32,547 bases of DNA, taken from Terriglobia bacterium. GTDB lineage: Bacteria > Acidobacteriota > Terriglobia > Bryobacterales > Bryobacteraceae. The notes under the pieces were generated by a model. The model saw only the letters and a program-made list of their open reading frames with translations. It did no database searches and was not told the origin of the DNA. Positions 5,717-14,440 of this stretch are shown here, in pieces (within the stretch, counting starts at the first letter, position 1; each line of letters begins with the position of its first letter). Position numbers and translations under genes: made by a program. Where the stretch lies: the NCBI GenBank assembly GCA_020073365.1, contig JAIQFL010000102.1, forward strand, positions 1 through 32,547, written 5' to 3'.

Positions 5717-8154
5717 GCTGCATCCTTTTGGGCATACCGTTCAAACAGTGGCATCAACGAACCCTGCGGACCCGGACGCCAGATTTCCCACCGCGACCGC
5801 GCTTTCGTATTGCGCGGCAACCGGCGCACTTCAATTCCTTGCGCCCGCAGAACCGGGGCAAGGCGTACAAGGCGATGTGCCAAGGCTTCCGGGCTAAGGG
5901 GCCAGTGGCGCAGGTCCTTCGGCCAACCCTGGGTGACATCGTTCAACTGCACAAGCAGGTCTTTGGCTGTAATGTGTGCCCCGGCCCCCGGACTGGTGTT
6001 CTGCTCTGACCATTCCACCAGCGCAGACGCTACAGAGTCATTCTCAGCAAGGTCAAGATTTGCGCTTTCCAACTTGCCCCTGTACGCGCTTAGGAATTCG
6101 CCCGGCTTCCACGGTAGGGCCGGTTCGCAGGCAACCAACCACGTGCAGAAGTCCGACATGCGCGGCGCGTCCGTTAGCTTGGTGTTCGGCAGGTTCCGCA
6201 ACCCAGCGCTTACCGCATCCAGAAGGGCACCTAGACAGGCCGGATGAATCGAAGCGAAGCCAGCCCAGATTCCTTGTTCCGTAAGCCGGGTCTTCGATGT
6301 GACTAGCGGCAACTTCAGCGTAATGGACCGTTCCAGCAGGTCCCCACGCATGACCGTTGAATCAATTCCGTTCAGCAGGATCGGCAGCTTGACGCTGGCC
6401 ACGGTGATTCCGAGGTTTTCATAAAATGTCCGCGTCCTATAGCCCTGGCCAGTGCTGAAGCGGCAAAAGACATCGGCAAGTTCAGCCCGGCACCCGCTCA
6501 AGTTGTCGTAGCCCAGAAGACCTGCATGCATTGCAGACACGGTGGCGTCCACTTCATCTTTTGGGGGGCCACTCAACCCCGCGTCCGATGGGTCCAGCAT
6601 GGACAGCAGCACAAGCGATGTGCTTGACTTCGCGCTGCCCTGTTCACCGTTCAGCACCAGATGACTGAATGCCCCTTCCGGTAGGAAGGCCCCCGCCAAC
6701 CACGCCAGCATCAAAACCCACTGCGTATCGTCCCCGGCATTCAGCAACGGGCGCAGTGCATCCAGCGTTCCGCCTTTCACGGGCACAGGCAGGGGCCGCG
6801 CGCCAGCACCGCGCCTGAACAGCACGGGCGGGTTCGGGACCACGCGCCACCCGTCCTTCGTCACTTCGATAGCGCGCCACTGGTCATCGCACATATCCAG
6901 GTGGATCACGTCACGGCTGCGCGCGAACCGCACGTGCACGTCAACCTTTGGCCCGGCCCCGCATTTCGCCAGGACGGTATCAATCACCGTGTTCAGCGCT
7001 TCACGGCTGGGCGCGCGGTCCTTCTGCGTAAGGAACCGATGCGTCAGGACTTCGCGGACCCGTGGGCTTTTCCCGTCCACCTTCCACACTTCGTGGTGGT
7101 CACCAATGACCATGCGCACGTAGCCGTCATTGGCCGGGCCGGACTTGAAGTACTCAAAATCGTCAATCAGCCGCAGCAAGATATCCGCGTGGTTAGGCTT
7201 GTCATCTTCGTCCCAGGGGTCGCGGGCGTCCTTGCTGTAGGCGCTACGCAAGCTGGCTTCAGCTTCCTGCATGGTGTACCTGTGCTGGCCGGGTGTGGCG
7301 TCATTCGCGGCGTTAACCCAGTCGCGCATGGTCAATAGCGCTTCGTCCTTGGTGTAGCCGTTGTCGCGCAGTTGGGCGAAGAACCAAAGGCCGGTGTTGT
7401 TGCGCGCTTCACCGGCTTTGATCTTTTCGAGTGCCATGGACAGCATGCGTTCGGTGGGCACGCGTTCCGCAGTGGGCCGCTTGGCGCGGGCCGATGTGTT
7501 CGCCTTCTCATTCGACGCGGCGCGCAGCAGCCAACCTGGGGGAACAGTCAGGGGTATCTGGTCCCGGTGCGCGGACAGCGGGCTGTGTTCGTCAACCCAC
7601 TCGTAACGGCCCCCGCTGGCGTGCAGGCTGGGCGCAGCCACGATGTAGCACCCGGCACCCGTCAACAGGTCAAGGCCGGGCCGGAACTTGATACGCTTTT
7701 CCACGCCTTCCACGGCTTGAAAAACGTGATGCCATCCGCCGCTACCGCTCCGCTGACGGGCGCACGCGTCCAGGATTCCGTGTTCCGCTTCCATTGCGGC
7801 CAGCGATTCAAACCCTTCGGCACCGTCCACGTCCAGCACGATTAGACCGTCCAGCCGCAGGCCGATATTGGCATTCGGCCACTGCTTCCACCAAGCGGCA
7901 ACCGTGGCCGGGTCACATGTTGCCTTCTGCCATTCGCGGACCCGTGCATGTTTCCCCGGCTTCCCGCAGTCAGAGTTCCCGCAGGAACAGCGTGACACCA
8001 GCGGTTCATGCAAAGGCAGCACGCGCCACCCGGCTTCCGCATACGCCGTGGCCCATTCACTTATTAACGCAAAGTTCTTTGCAGCGCATGGTACAATGGG
8101 TACGTGGTGTGACGGGCCAGATTCGTCCCCTGGCCCCCTAAGTTCTTCTGTCAT
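5713..8154 (-). CDS. Prim-Pol (AEP) primase/polymerase fused to a P-loop helicase, 813 aa
   Basis: The N-terminal 200 residues form a bifunctional primase/polymerase domain: WATAYAEAGWRVLPLHEP, a Cys group SRCSCGNSDCGKPGKH (zinc site), WPNANIGLRLDGLIVLDVDG with the catalytic D-x-D, then RSGSGGWHHVF and LDLLTGAGCYIVAAPS. The C-terminal half is a phage-type helicase/ATPase with P-loop GEQGSAKSS, the Asp/Asn-rich YDNLSG region and ILLNGID near an arginine-finger-like RGDLLERSI. Such proteins start and drive replication of satellites, plasmids and phages, usually at an adjacent origin; the octamer array about 420 bp downstream fits. I chose ATG 8154 (GGGAAG upstream) over TTG 8166. It is coupled to the 140-aa gene by ATGA. 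Confidence 0.9.
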   Translation of the reverse strand: MTEELRGPGDESGPSHHVPIVPCAAKNFALISEWATAYAEAGWRVLPLHEPLVSRCSCGNSDCGKPGKHARVREWQKATCDPATVAAWWKQWPNANIGLRLDGLIVLDVDGAEGFESLAAMEAEHGILDACARQRSGSGGWHHVFQAVEGVEKRIKFRPGLDLLTGAGCYIVAAPSLHASGGRYEWVDEHSPLSAHRDQIPLTVPPGWLLRAASNEKANTSARAKRPTAERVPTERMLSMALEKIKAGEARNNTGLWFFAQLRDNGYTKDEALLTMRDWVNAANDATPGQHRYTMQEAEASLRSAYSKDARDPWDEDDKPNHADILLRLIDDFEYFKSGPANDGYVRMVIGDHHEVWKVDGKSPRVREVLTHRFLTQKDRAPSREALNTVIDTVLAKCGAGPKVDVHVRFARSRDVIHLDMCDDQWRAIEVTKDGWRVVPNPPVLFRRGAGARPLPVPVKGGTLDALRPLLNAGDDTQWVLMLAWLAGAFLPEGAFSHLVLNGEQGSAKSSTSLVLLSMLDPSDAGLSGPPKDEVDATVSAMHAGLLGYDNLSGCRAELADVFCRFSTGQGYRTRTFYENLGITVASVKLPILLNGIDSTVMRGDLLERSITLKLPLVTSKTRLTEQGIWAGFASIHPACLGALLDAVSAGLRNLPNTKLTDAPRMSDFCTWLVACEPALPWKPGEFLSAYRGKLESANLDLAENDSVASALVEWSEQNTSPGAGAHITAKDLLVQLNDVTQGWPKDLRHWPLSPEALAHRLVRLAPVLRAQGIEVRRLPRNTKARSRWEIWRPGPQGSLMPLFERYAQKDAA

Positions 8155-8207
8155 TCGTCTTCCCAACCGATTCGAGTTACCACATCGTTAGACTTCGCAT
8201 TCGTCCA

Positions 8208-8237
8208 CCGCGCGTGGGTCATAGTTCCCACGCGCGG
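8208..8237 (+). terminator. Perfect 11-bp hairpin followed by T-tract (plus strand)
   Basis: CCGCGCGTGGG (8208-8218) pairs perfectly with CCCACGCGCGG (8227-8237) around an 8-base loop and is followed by CTTTTT on the plus strand. It lies between two minus-strand genes, so as an intrinsic terminator it points against the operon and would stop antisense transcription. On the minus strand it has no T-tract but could act as a folded leader or processing site before the Prim-Pol gene. Confidence 0.6.
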
Positions 8238-8249
8238 CTTTTTCCCACT

Positions 8250-8621
8250 TCATGGCGTGTACGGCTGCCACTGGTTAGCGTCCCCCCAGAACTCCCATTC
8301 CCCTTTCGGGCACATTAGGGAAGGGTCAAGCGCCACGTACCCGGCCAAGCAATCACGGCAAGCGCACATCCCCAACCTGCCTTCCTCGAATTGCTGAATC
8401 CTCCGTTTGAGACAACGGACCACGTGGGCTTCACGCGCGTCAGCAGCTTCCTTGCGGCGGGCCGCTTGCACGGTCAGCAGCCGGTCCACTTCCCGGCCCA
8501 CAGCATCATCGGTCGGCACCGCACACTGCCGGGCGCGCTTGTAGCGCTCCGCAGATGCTGCGTATTCCAGGTGGGCAAGCCCTTCGTCATTCAATGTGGC
8601 AATCCAAAGTTGAATAGTCAT
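8250..8621 (-). CDS. Cys-rich hypothetical protein, 123 aa
   Basis: Mostly helical and charged in the first 90 residues (LEYAASAERYKRARQC; RRKEAADAREAHVVRCLKRR), then a Cys cluster CACRDC with one more Cys (SLMCPKGEW), a probable zinc site. The end is Trp-rich (GEWEFWGDANQW). The start ATG at 8621 is one base after the TGA of the upstream gene, so it belongs to the operon. I do not recognise the family. A nucleic-acid-binding role is possible from the metal site but unproven. Confidence 0.65.
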   Translation of the reverse strand: MTIQLWIATLNDEGLAHLEYAASAERYKRARQCAVPTDDAVGREVDRLLTVQAARRKEAADAREAHVVRCLKRRIQQFEEGRLGMCACRDCLAGYVALDPSLMCPKGEWEFWGDANQWQPYTP

Positions 8622-8622
8622 G

Positions 8623-8973
8623 TCAATTCACCCACAGCGTGACGTAAGCCCCGTCACCACCCGTGGCAACGTCCAGGGAGAACTGCCCGTAGGGTATGGC
8701 GTTGCGGCTGCTGTCCCCGTCCGTGGACCATGGGATGGGATAGCCCCCAACGGGCACGGGCAGCGCCGCAAGGATCACAGGGGCCGCGTAGCCAGGGGGC
8801 TGGCACTTCACGAACACCTTGCCTGTGGAAGACGTGTCCGGCCACACTTCGATGCGCGCTACAAGCCCACTGGGTGGGATGGCTGCCCGCTGCGCGGCGG
8901 TTATGAGAGAAGCAAATGTGACTGGGGTGCCAGCCGCGCCCACGGTCACCCGGCCAAGCGAAATTGCTTGCAT
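8623..8973 (-). CDS. Beta-rich hypothetical (possible virion-type) protein, 116 aa
   Basis: The sequence is Gly/Ala/Pro-rich with many short beta-like segments: ISLGRVTVGAAGTPVTF, ARIEVWPDTSSTGKVFVK, PVILAALPVPVGGYPIPW, GQFSLDVATGGDGAYVTLWV. This all-beta look with few charged helices is common in small phage decoration or adaptor proteins, but no specific family is recognised. One base separates its TGA from the next ATG, and it starts just after the 99-aa gene, consistent with one transcript. Confidence 0.65.
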   Translation of the reverse strand: MQAISLGRVTVGAAGTPVTFASLITAAQRAAIPPSGLVARIEVWPDTSSTGKVFVKCQPPGYAAPVILAALPVPVGGYPIPWSTDGDSSRNAIPYGQFSLDVATGGDGAYVTLWVN

Positions 8974-8974
8974 C

Positions 8975-9274
8975 CTATTGCCCCACTTCCTCTGCGGTCG
9001 CTACCCGGTATGCGCCGTTAGCGCGCAGTAGTAGAGCGGCAACTTCTTTGCGGACCTGGAAGGGCATGCCAGGGATTTTGCGCAATTCATGTTGGAGGTT
9101 TTCCGTCTTCCATTCCCGATGCCCCTCAGGCGCAATCAGCCAGGGGAATTCGGGCAACTGGGCAATGCGTTCTTCGATGCGCGTAGCGTGTGCCTGTTCG
9201 ACAATGGTTTTAACCTCGTTAAGGTCGGCTTCGCTGAGACTCTGAATTGTGTCTTGCAGTTCTTGAATGTTCAT
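8975..9274 (-). CDS. Hypothetical protein with C-terminal RVATAEEV motif, 99 aa
   Basis: AAAAGGACAGACC precedes ATG 9274, a good ribosome site. The first half is helical and acidic (ELQDTIQSLSEADLNEVKTI). The last 20 residues read AALLLRANGAYRVATAEEV, closely matching AARLLTDGTHRVATADEV in the 101-aa protein encoded at 10307-10612. Similar 'R-x-A-T-x-E-E' tails occur in small proteins of acidobacterial prophage-like regions as I recall them. Function unknown; the shared tail suggests a common binding partner or a shared small domain. Confidence 0.65.
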   Translation of the reverse strand: MNIQELQDTIQSLSEADLNEVKTIVEQAHATRIEERIAQLPEFPWLIAPEGHREWKTENLQHELRKIPGMPFQVRKEVAALLLRANGAYRVATAEEVGQ

Positions 9275-9291
9275 GGTCTGTCCTTTTCGTC

Positions 9292-9534
9292 TTAGTAGCC
9301 CAAGCTTTTCAGCACGCGCGCGGACGCTACGCGAATCGCTTGCTTTTCAGTTTCGGTCCAGGTGGATGCGGGCCGCGAATTTATATCGCTGGTCCAGTTG
9401 GAAAAGAGCGTTTCCTTCTGGGCTTCAGTCAACCCCGCAGGGGCTGTGGATGGCAAGGGCAGCGCTTCGGCTGCCTTTGGCGGGTTCAGGACTGCGTTGA
9501 TTTCAGCCCATTGTCTTTTGGTTTCGTCTGTCAT
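9292..9534 (-). CDS. Hypothetical protein, 80 aa
   Basis: Starts at ATG 9534 with only a weak GGAC upstream. The protein has a Pro/Ala-rich linker (PPKAAEALPLPSTAPAGLTE) between two helical parts (TKRQWAEINAVLN and ETEKQAIRVASARVLKSL). No domain is recognised. It sits between the 244-aa and 99-aa genes in the same direction with 37-bp and 17-bp gaps, so it is probably part of the operon. Confidence 0.6.
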   Translation of the reverse strand: MTDETKRQWAEINAVLNPPKAAEALPLPSTAPAGLTEAQKETLFSNWTSDINSRPASTWTETEKQAIRVASARVLKSLGY

Positions 9535-9571
9535 TTTGGTTGTCCAATTTCGTCTTGGTGCATGTGAGCCG

Positions 9572-10306
9572 TTAGGTGGTGCTGCTTCCTTGAAAGGAAG
9601 GAATCGCTGAAGCGACTTCGGCGCGGGTTACCATCCCGGTAGCCCGTCTGGTTTGATACGCTGCCTGTTGCCGGGCGCGTTCCTCGCGAAGTTCATTTTC
9701 GGCCAGGGTAACTTGGCGCGCGGCTTCAACGGCGATACTGCCGAGGGTGTCTACTTCCTCTGAAAATAGGGCCAACCTGCCAGAAGCAAAAAGCCCCGCA
9801 GTGATAGCTTTGTCCAGCATCTGCGAACGTGCCAGGGAATGGTCGATATTGGCCAGAAGTTCCTTCCCCTGGACAAGTCCCAAGGCGCACTCCAGACATT
9901 CAATCTTTGCCGCGTTGATGCGAACCCCTATCAGGTCGTTCGTGTGGGTCAGTATAGTTACCGCATCGTCGGATGCGCGCAACAGCGCACCGTGTGCCCG
10001 CGCATCGGCTGCTGAGCCTAACCCCATGATCTCAGTGCAGGATTCAACTAGCTGTCGCGCACTGTTTTCCTTTTCCAGCGTGAGCCGCGCGTCTACTTCG
10101 CGGCCACACTTCACCAGTTCCAGCTTATGCGCCACAGCCGCATCCAAGGCTACCGTGCGCTTGGTAAGGTCGGGTGCAAACTTCTCTTTCATGTCGGCCA
10201 GCGCTGGGGTCCGTTCCGGTGTGTGCGAGCTAATGTCTACAGCCCATATGTCAATGGGCTGCGCGTTGGGCGGAAGCACCCTTCCGTTGTTGTAAAAGTC
10301 CGGCAT
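9572..10306 (-). CDS. Helical (coiled-coil-like) hypothetical protein, 244 aa
   Basis: The upstream TAA abuts this ATG directly (TAAATG), indicating coupling. After a short N-terminal segment (MPDFYNNGRVLPPNAQPIDI) most of the protein is predicted helical by eye, with long Ala/Leu/Glu runs (ENSARQLVESCTEIM; ARQVTLAENELREERARQQA). There is no signal peptide, membrane segment or catalytic motif. I do not recognise it. Its context between the HTH gene and small unknowns would suit a structural or scaffold-like protein, but this is a guess. Confidence 0.7.
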   Translation of the reverse strand: MPDFYNNGRVLPPNAQPIDIWAVDISSHTPERTPALADMKEKFAPDLTKRTVALDAAVAHKLELVKCGREVDARLTLEKENSARQLVESCTEIMGLGSAADARAHGALLRASDDAVTILTHTNDLIGVRINAAKIECLECALGLVQGKELLANIDHSLARSQMLDKAITAGLFASGRLALFSEEVDTLGSIAVEAARQVTLAENELREERARQQAAYQTRRATGMVTRAEVASAIPSFQGSSTT

Positions 10307-10612
10307 TTAGGTGCGCCCCATGATGTGCTTGAATTGTTCGCGCACCTTGTCAAAGTCATCGCGGATGATTCTGGAGCGTTCCACACCTTGCCGGTTTGTG
10401 TACGCGCTGACTTCATCGGCTGTTGCCACCCGGTGGGTGCCGTCCGTAAGCAGCCGGGCAGCATCCGCAACGGTAACTTCGGTCAGGCAGCCGGGCGTGC
10501 TGTTCTTTTCGGGATTGAATACGGAAGCGACCAAGCAGAACCCGGACGGGTATTGCTTGGTCAAGCCTTCCTGCTTTTCGCGGATTGATTGGTAATATAG
10601 TCGAACGTCCAT
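10307..10612 (-). CDS. Phage-island protein with RVATADEV motif, 101 aa
   Basis: ATG 10612 follows AAAGGAAAC, a good ribosome site. The opening MDVRLYYQSIREKQEGL, a central beta part (GFCLVASVF...LTEVTVADAARLL) and the DGTHRVATADEV motif match a layout I recall in small proteins of acidobacterial prophage-like islands ('dvrlyYqkir..E...TEV...AA...R-x-A-T-x-E-E'). Their function is unknown; they usually sit among tail or structural genes. The motif is shared with the 99-aa protein at 8975-9274. Confidence 0.7.
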   Translation of the reverse strand: MDVRLYYQSIREKQEGLTKQYPSGFCLVASVFNPEKNSTPGCLTEVTVADAARLLTDGTHRVATADEVSAYTNRQGVERSRIIRDDFDKVREQFKHIMGRT

Positions 10613-10636
10613 GATTATGTTTCCTTTGGCTTGCGT

Positions 10637-10852
10637 TTAAACGGTCGAAGTTTGGGTTATCTCGGAATGGCTTTTGAGCCATTCCAGGAACTGGGCAACG
10701 GGGTAACGAACCCGGTTTCCGCATCGGAGCTTAGGTGCGCCAAGTCCACGTCGGTCTTGAAGCCGTAACCATGATGCGCTCATTCCAGATACTGCGGACG
10801 CCTGCTTCCGCGTGAAGCACACTGGGGTCATGGCCTGTGAATTGTCGAACAT
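10637..10852 (-). CDS. AlpA/excisionase-like winged-HTH protein, 71 aa
   Basis: From ATG 10852, with AAGG nine bases upstream, the protein contains TRKQASAVSGMSASWLRLQDRRGLG, then APKLRCGNRVRYPVAQFLEWL. That is the MerR-like 'helix-turn-helix 17' layout: N-terminal HTH, 'R..G.g.p..r.g..vrY', and a final aromatic helix. Proteins of this type are excisionases (directionality factors) or transcription activators such as AlpA. A longer frame back to TTG 10900 exists but lacks support. It probably controls excision or the downstream operon that begins with it. Confidence 0.8.
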   Translation of the reverse strand: MFDNSQAMTPVCFTRKQASAVSGMSASWLRLQDRRGLGAPKLRCGNRVRYPVAQFLEWLKSHSEITQTSTV

Positions 10853-10902
10853 CGAAAAGAACCTTGTTGGGATGCCGCTAAATGTGAGAGTGCCGGACAA
10901 GT

Positions 10903-10934
10903 GTAAAGGGCCGGTAGCAGCGCCAGCCCTTTAC
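10903..10934. repeat. Inverted repeat GTAAAGGGC...GCCCTTTAC
   Basis: Nine-base perfect arms (10903-10911 and 10926-10934) separated by 14 bases, in the 183-bp gap between the tape-measure stop and the HTH gene start. There is no T-tract on either strand, so it is either an operator for the HTH operon or a transcript hairpin that separates the two operons. Confidence 0.5.
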
Positions 10935-11035
10935 GACCTAATTATATCGCGGGTTGTCCGATTCTGACGGGTTGTACCATCACGAAAGGCCCTGTTTACG
11001 GCCCTGCGGGACGTTTTAACTTCGTGTGACTGACC

Positions 11036-13981
11036 CTAGCTACCCGTTATATACCGTATGGCGTTTGATGCGCGCCCGTCATGGCGTTCCAGGTGGGATG
11101 CCAAGGCTTCACCAACGGCGTGGGTGTTGGCCGGTTTCTGCAAATACTCATGCAGGCTTTCGCTGTCAAAGGCTTGAATGATAACATTCATGCCCCCAGC
11201 TATGGGACTTTGACCGGTTCCCGATGACCCCCCGCTGTAAGGCGTGGTGACCTGTCCGGGAACGTTGTAGTACTGACGCTGGCCGTCAATCACCCTGGAC
11301 GTGATGTACGGTTCAGCCACGGTGGGCACGGCACTCATGCTGGACGTTCGCAGGTTGCCGCGCGCGTCAAAGTCTTCATAGCGCCCGTTCATGCCCTGCA
11401 TGACGTTCAGCGCCGTGGGTGCCAAGTACTGGTTCTTTGCCAAGTACTCTGCGATGTCCTTGGAACGCTGCTGCGGGCCGGTTCCGAAGAGTGACCCTAT
11501 AATGCCCGTCACTGCGGCTACGGTGCCCAGCACCATCTTGCTGACCGGTTCCGGGTCCAACATGGCAGCCGCGCCCAAACCAGCGCTGGCAGCCTTGGTA
11601 TAGCCCCCCACGCCACCCTGTGAAATGCCGGACGCTATGGACATGCCAGCCCCAGCCAGCATTGCTGCGGTGCCGACAGCCGCGCCCACCTGCTGGGCAG
11701 TGGTCAACTGGGTAACCGTGCTGCCATTCGTGGACATGCCCGTGAAGATGGCCCCCAGCGGGTTGCTGCCCATGCCGGTTAGCCCTGAAAAGAACTGGCC
11801 GAAGCCGGACCCGTTACCCGCGTTGAACAGACTGGACCCGGCAGCCGTCGTGCTGCTTCCCCACCCGCCCGTGATATCGCTACCGTATTTCAACACGTCC
11901 AGCGGGAACCCCTGGCCTGTTCCCTTCAGCGGGCTGTAGTTGATACCAGCCCCGCCTGCATCACCAGCGGTAGGCGCGGGCGCGCCGATCATGGCGCGGA
12001 TATCAACCCGCAACTTTTCGACTGCTTCGGCAGTGCGTGTGGTCTGCTTCGCAGTGGTTGACGCGTCGGAGTTCTTCGGGTCAAGGATTGTTCCATTCAG
12101 GAGTCCCCCAAAGCTGTTACCCCCTGTCACGCTGCCCAGAACGTGACCGGCCTGCTGAAGCGCTGGCGTGGCTACGTTGACAAACATCTGCCGAACGTTC
12201 TTGGTGGCTTCCCCGCGCAGCCACGTTCCAATGGAATGGGAGTGCAGCGCATCGAACAGGCTGCCTGCCATCCCCTGGTACTTCTGAAGGTCCTTTTCCC
12301 GCAGCGTCTGAAGCTGGATTTCATACTGCTCTTCCGCCCGGTAAATGTCATCGGCCCATTTCTTGCGCGCCGATGCCAGCTTTTCTTCACGCCTGTTCTT
12401 ATCGTCAATCAGGTCCAGGTGCTGGGTTTCAATTCGGAAGATTTCCCCGGCTGCGGCTACCCGCGCGTCATAGTCCGCGCCCGCTGCGGCCCCGCCACTG
12501 ATGCGCCCCCCACGGGCAGCTAAGTCATTGCCTTTGAGCGTAACGCCAAGCGAACGGCGTACCGCGTCCGCGTCCGCGTTGTCTGACGCCTGCAATACCT
12601 TCAGGCCGGATTCAATGGCCTTCTTATCTTCATCCAGTTGCTTTTTCAGGTTCGCAAGAAACTGTTTCGCCCCGAACGCGTCAGACTTGTCCGCGTCCTG
12701 TTCCATCTTGCTGACATAGCCAGCTATGTTCTTGCGGTTGTCCTTCTGGATGTGGTCTAACTCACGTCCTACTTCGATGGCGTATGCAGCGTTGATGTCC
12801 TGGATAGCCTTTTTGGTCTTGCCCAGTAATTCAAGCTTTTCGTGGTATACGGCATTAATCCTGGCCAGCCCAGTCAGTTCAAAATTCTGGGCCTGACGCA
12901 AGTAAGAAGCCGCTTGCTTTTCCGCTTCAGCCAGTTCACGGGCGCGCTTAGCAGCCGCTTCCTGTGCTTTCTTCTTTTCGTCCGCGTCTACTTTCGCGTT
13001 GTCATCACTGGCGCTTTTTGAATCCACCTTCTGGCGCATGCGCGCCGTTTCCAGTTCGGGGCTGATACCCTGCGTCAGCAAATTCTGGGCTGCGTCAATC
13101 TGGCCCTGGTTCAGCGTGTGCCCGGCCCGCACATTCTCAAACGGATTGGGGGCCTTGTCATCACCCATTAGCTGGCCTTCCATACCAGCAGCCTTCAGCA
13201 GTGACGCCTGACGTTCGGTAAGCTGCGTACCGCCTACAGGGGTTTGCGCGGCCATGGCCATGGTGGGGTCACCCGAACCCATAGCCATTGGGTGGTCAAG
13301 CTTGAACTGGGACACTTCCCGCAGAACCCGCGCGTAGTTCTCCAGTCTGGCGATGTTATGCGCGTCCGGCCCTTGCGCCTTGGTGTCCTTTTCGCTGGCT
13401 TCCAGCCGCAGCCGGGCGTCACGCCCGTGGGCGCGTTCGTATTCGTCCAACGTCAGCGCGTGCAGCTTTTCCCGTAGCCGGTCATACTCTTTGGTGGACT
13501 CTTTGAGCAAGGACAGGGATTCCGTCTGTGCCTTGGTCAGGGGGTCATGGGCGCTTACCCACTTCTGCACCTTTTCAATGATCTGGTCCAGGACGCCCAC
13601 CAGGGCGATAGCCCCGAATAGCGGGAAGGCCATCTGCATGACCTTGTTTAGCCCTTCAAACTGGGTCAGGAACTGCGCAGCCGCACGAATCGGCATAGCG
13701 CCTTCCATCATCTTCAGTTCGGCTGTAACGGCCCTAGCCCCGCCAGCCAGCCGGGTGGCCCCGCCCGCTGCCCGGTCAAATCCCCCTTCCATGCCGGACA
13801 GCGCAGCGGTGTTTTCAGTCACCGCTGCGGTCAACACACCAATGGACTTTTCAAGGGACGCCAGCCCGTCAGACGCCAGTGACGTAGCGCCCGATACTGC
13901 CCGTACAGACGTAGCCAGCCTATCCACATCCGCCTGACCTTCCATGCGGACCTTAAATAGTAGTTCTGTCGATTCGTTCAC
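11036..13981 (-). CDS. Phage tail tape-measure-like protein, 981 aa
   Basis: I chose GTG 13981 because GGAAGG lies five bases upstream; TTG 13993 is the alternative. The N-terminal 100 residues are helical with a tape-measure style (NESTELLFKVRMEGQADVDRL). A hydrophobic stretch follows near residue 110 (FPLFGAIALVGVLDQI), then long Lys/Glu/Ala-rich coiled-coil segments (residues about 150-550). A Gly/Ala/Ser-rich low-charge section follows (about 650-870), and a C-terminal NVIIQAFDSESLHEYL segment. Large size, helical repeats and a central hydrophobic patch are tape-measure hallmarks, and a chaperone-like gene lies directly upstream as in tail operons. In phages this protein sets tail length and helps DNA entry. 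Other tail genes are absent here. Confidence 0.75.
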   Translation of the reverse strand: MNESTELLFKVRMEGQADVDRLATSVRAVSGATSLASDGLASLEKSIGVLTAAVTENTAALSGMEGGFDRAAGGATRLAGGARAVTAELKMMEGAMPIRAAAQFLTQFEGLNKVMQMAFPLFGAIALVGVLDQIIEKVQKWVSAHDPLTKAQTESLSLLKESTKEYDRLREKLHALTLDEYERAHGRDARLRLEASEKDTKAQGPDAHNIARLENYARVLREVSQFKLDHPMAMGSGDPTMAMAAQTPVGGTQLTERQASLLKAAGMEGQLMGDDKAPNPFENVRAGHTLNQGQIDAAQNLLTQGISPELETARMRQKVDSKSASDDNAKVDADEKKKAQEAAAKRARELAEAEKQAASYLRQAQNFELTGLARINAVYHEKLELLGKTKKAIQDINAAYAIEVGRELDHIQKDNRKNIAGYVSKMEQDADKSDAFGAKQFLANLKKQLDEDKKAIESGLKVLQASDNADADAVRRSLGVTLKGNDLAARGGRISGGAAAGADYDARVAAAGEIFRIETQHLDLIDDKNRREEKLASARKKWADDIYRAEEQYEIQLQTLREKDLQKYQGMAGSLFDALHSHSIGTWLRGEATKNVRQMFVNVATPALQQAGHVLGSVTGGNSFGGLLNGTILDPKNSDASTTAKQTTRTAEAVEKLRVDIRAMIGAPAPTAGDAGGAGINYSPLKGTGQGFPLDVLKYGSDITGGWGSSTTAAGSSLFNAGNGSGFGQFFSGLTGMGSNPLGAIFTGMSTNGSTVTQLTTAQQVGAAVGTAAMLAGAGMSIASGISQGGVGGYTKAASAGLGAAAMLDPEPVSKMVLGTVAAVTGIIGSLFGTGPQQRSKDIAEYLAKNQYLAPTALNVMQGMNGRYEDFDARGNLRTSSMSAVPTVAEPYITSRVIDGQRQYYNVPGQVTTPYSGGSSGTGQSPIAGGMNVIIQAFDSESLHEYLQKPANTHAVGEALASHLERHDGRASNAIRYITGS

Positions 13982-14009
13982 GAAACCTTCCAAAGATTGT
14001 GGTGCATCG

Positions 14010-14438
14010 TTAGTTTACGAGTTGTGCTGGGTGTTGGGGTTCGTCCTCAGCAGCGGACAACATTTCCTGAATCGCCGTTACGACCTCCCGCCGAAGGGCG
14101 TCCGGGGCGTTCACCATGAACTCAGCCGGGGTGGGGGCCTTGCCGTCAATAAGCAGTCCTTCGGTGCCTTGCAGGAAGCACAGCACGCATGCACCCTCCA
14201 GTGTCGTAACTTCGGCCCCGGCAACCGAAAGCAGGGCATCAAACCGCAGGGTGTCGTATCCCGATTGTGGCCCGGCTACAAGGGCGCGCGCTTCAGCAAG
14301 GAGCCGTGACAGGCGTTCCTTGGGTTCGACGGTCATTCGGGTCAAGATGGCCAAGCGCACGTCGTTTTTCCGGTGTAAAATGTACCGGACTCCGGGAACG
14401 CTCTTCGATTCAACGGTGGCAGTGGAATGGTGCTGCAT
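14010..14438 (-). CDS. Tail-assembly-chaperone-like protein, 142 aa
   Basis: From ATG 14438, behind a GGGGG run, the protein reads TVESKSVPGVRYILHRKNDV then RLAILTRMTVEPKERLSRLL. An 'ESK-x-x-PGV-x-x-x-x-x-R' opening followed by helices is a pattern I link with genes sitting before tape-measure genes in phages. Position immediately upstream of the 981-residue protein supports this. Tail chaperones coat the tape measure during assembly; no -1 frameshift product is evident. A longer frame to 14489 overlaps the upstream HTH gene and is less likely. The functional call is an inference. Confidence 0.6.
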   Translation of the reverse strand: MQHHSTATVESKSVPGVRYILHRKNDVRLAILTRMTVEPKERLSRLLAEARALVAGPQSGYDTLRFDALLSVAGAEVTTLEGACVLCFLQGTEGLLIDGKAPTPAEFMVNAPDALRREVVTAIQEMLSAAEDEPQHPAQLVN

Positions 14439-14440
14439 GC

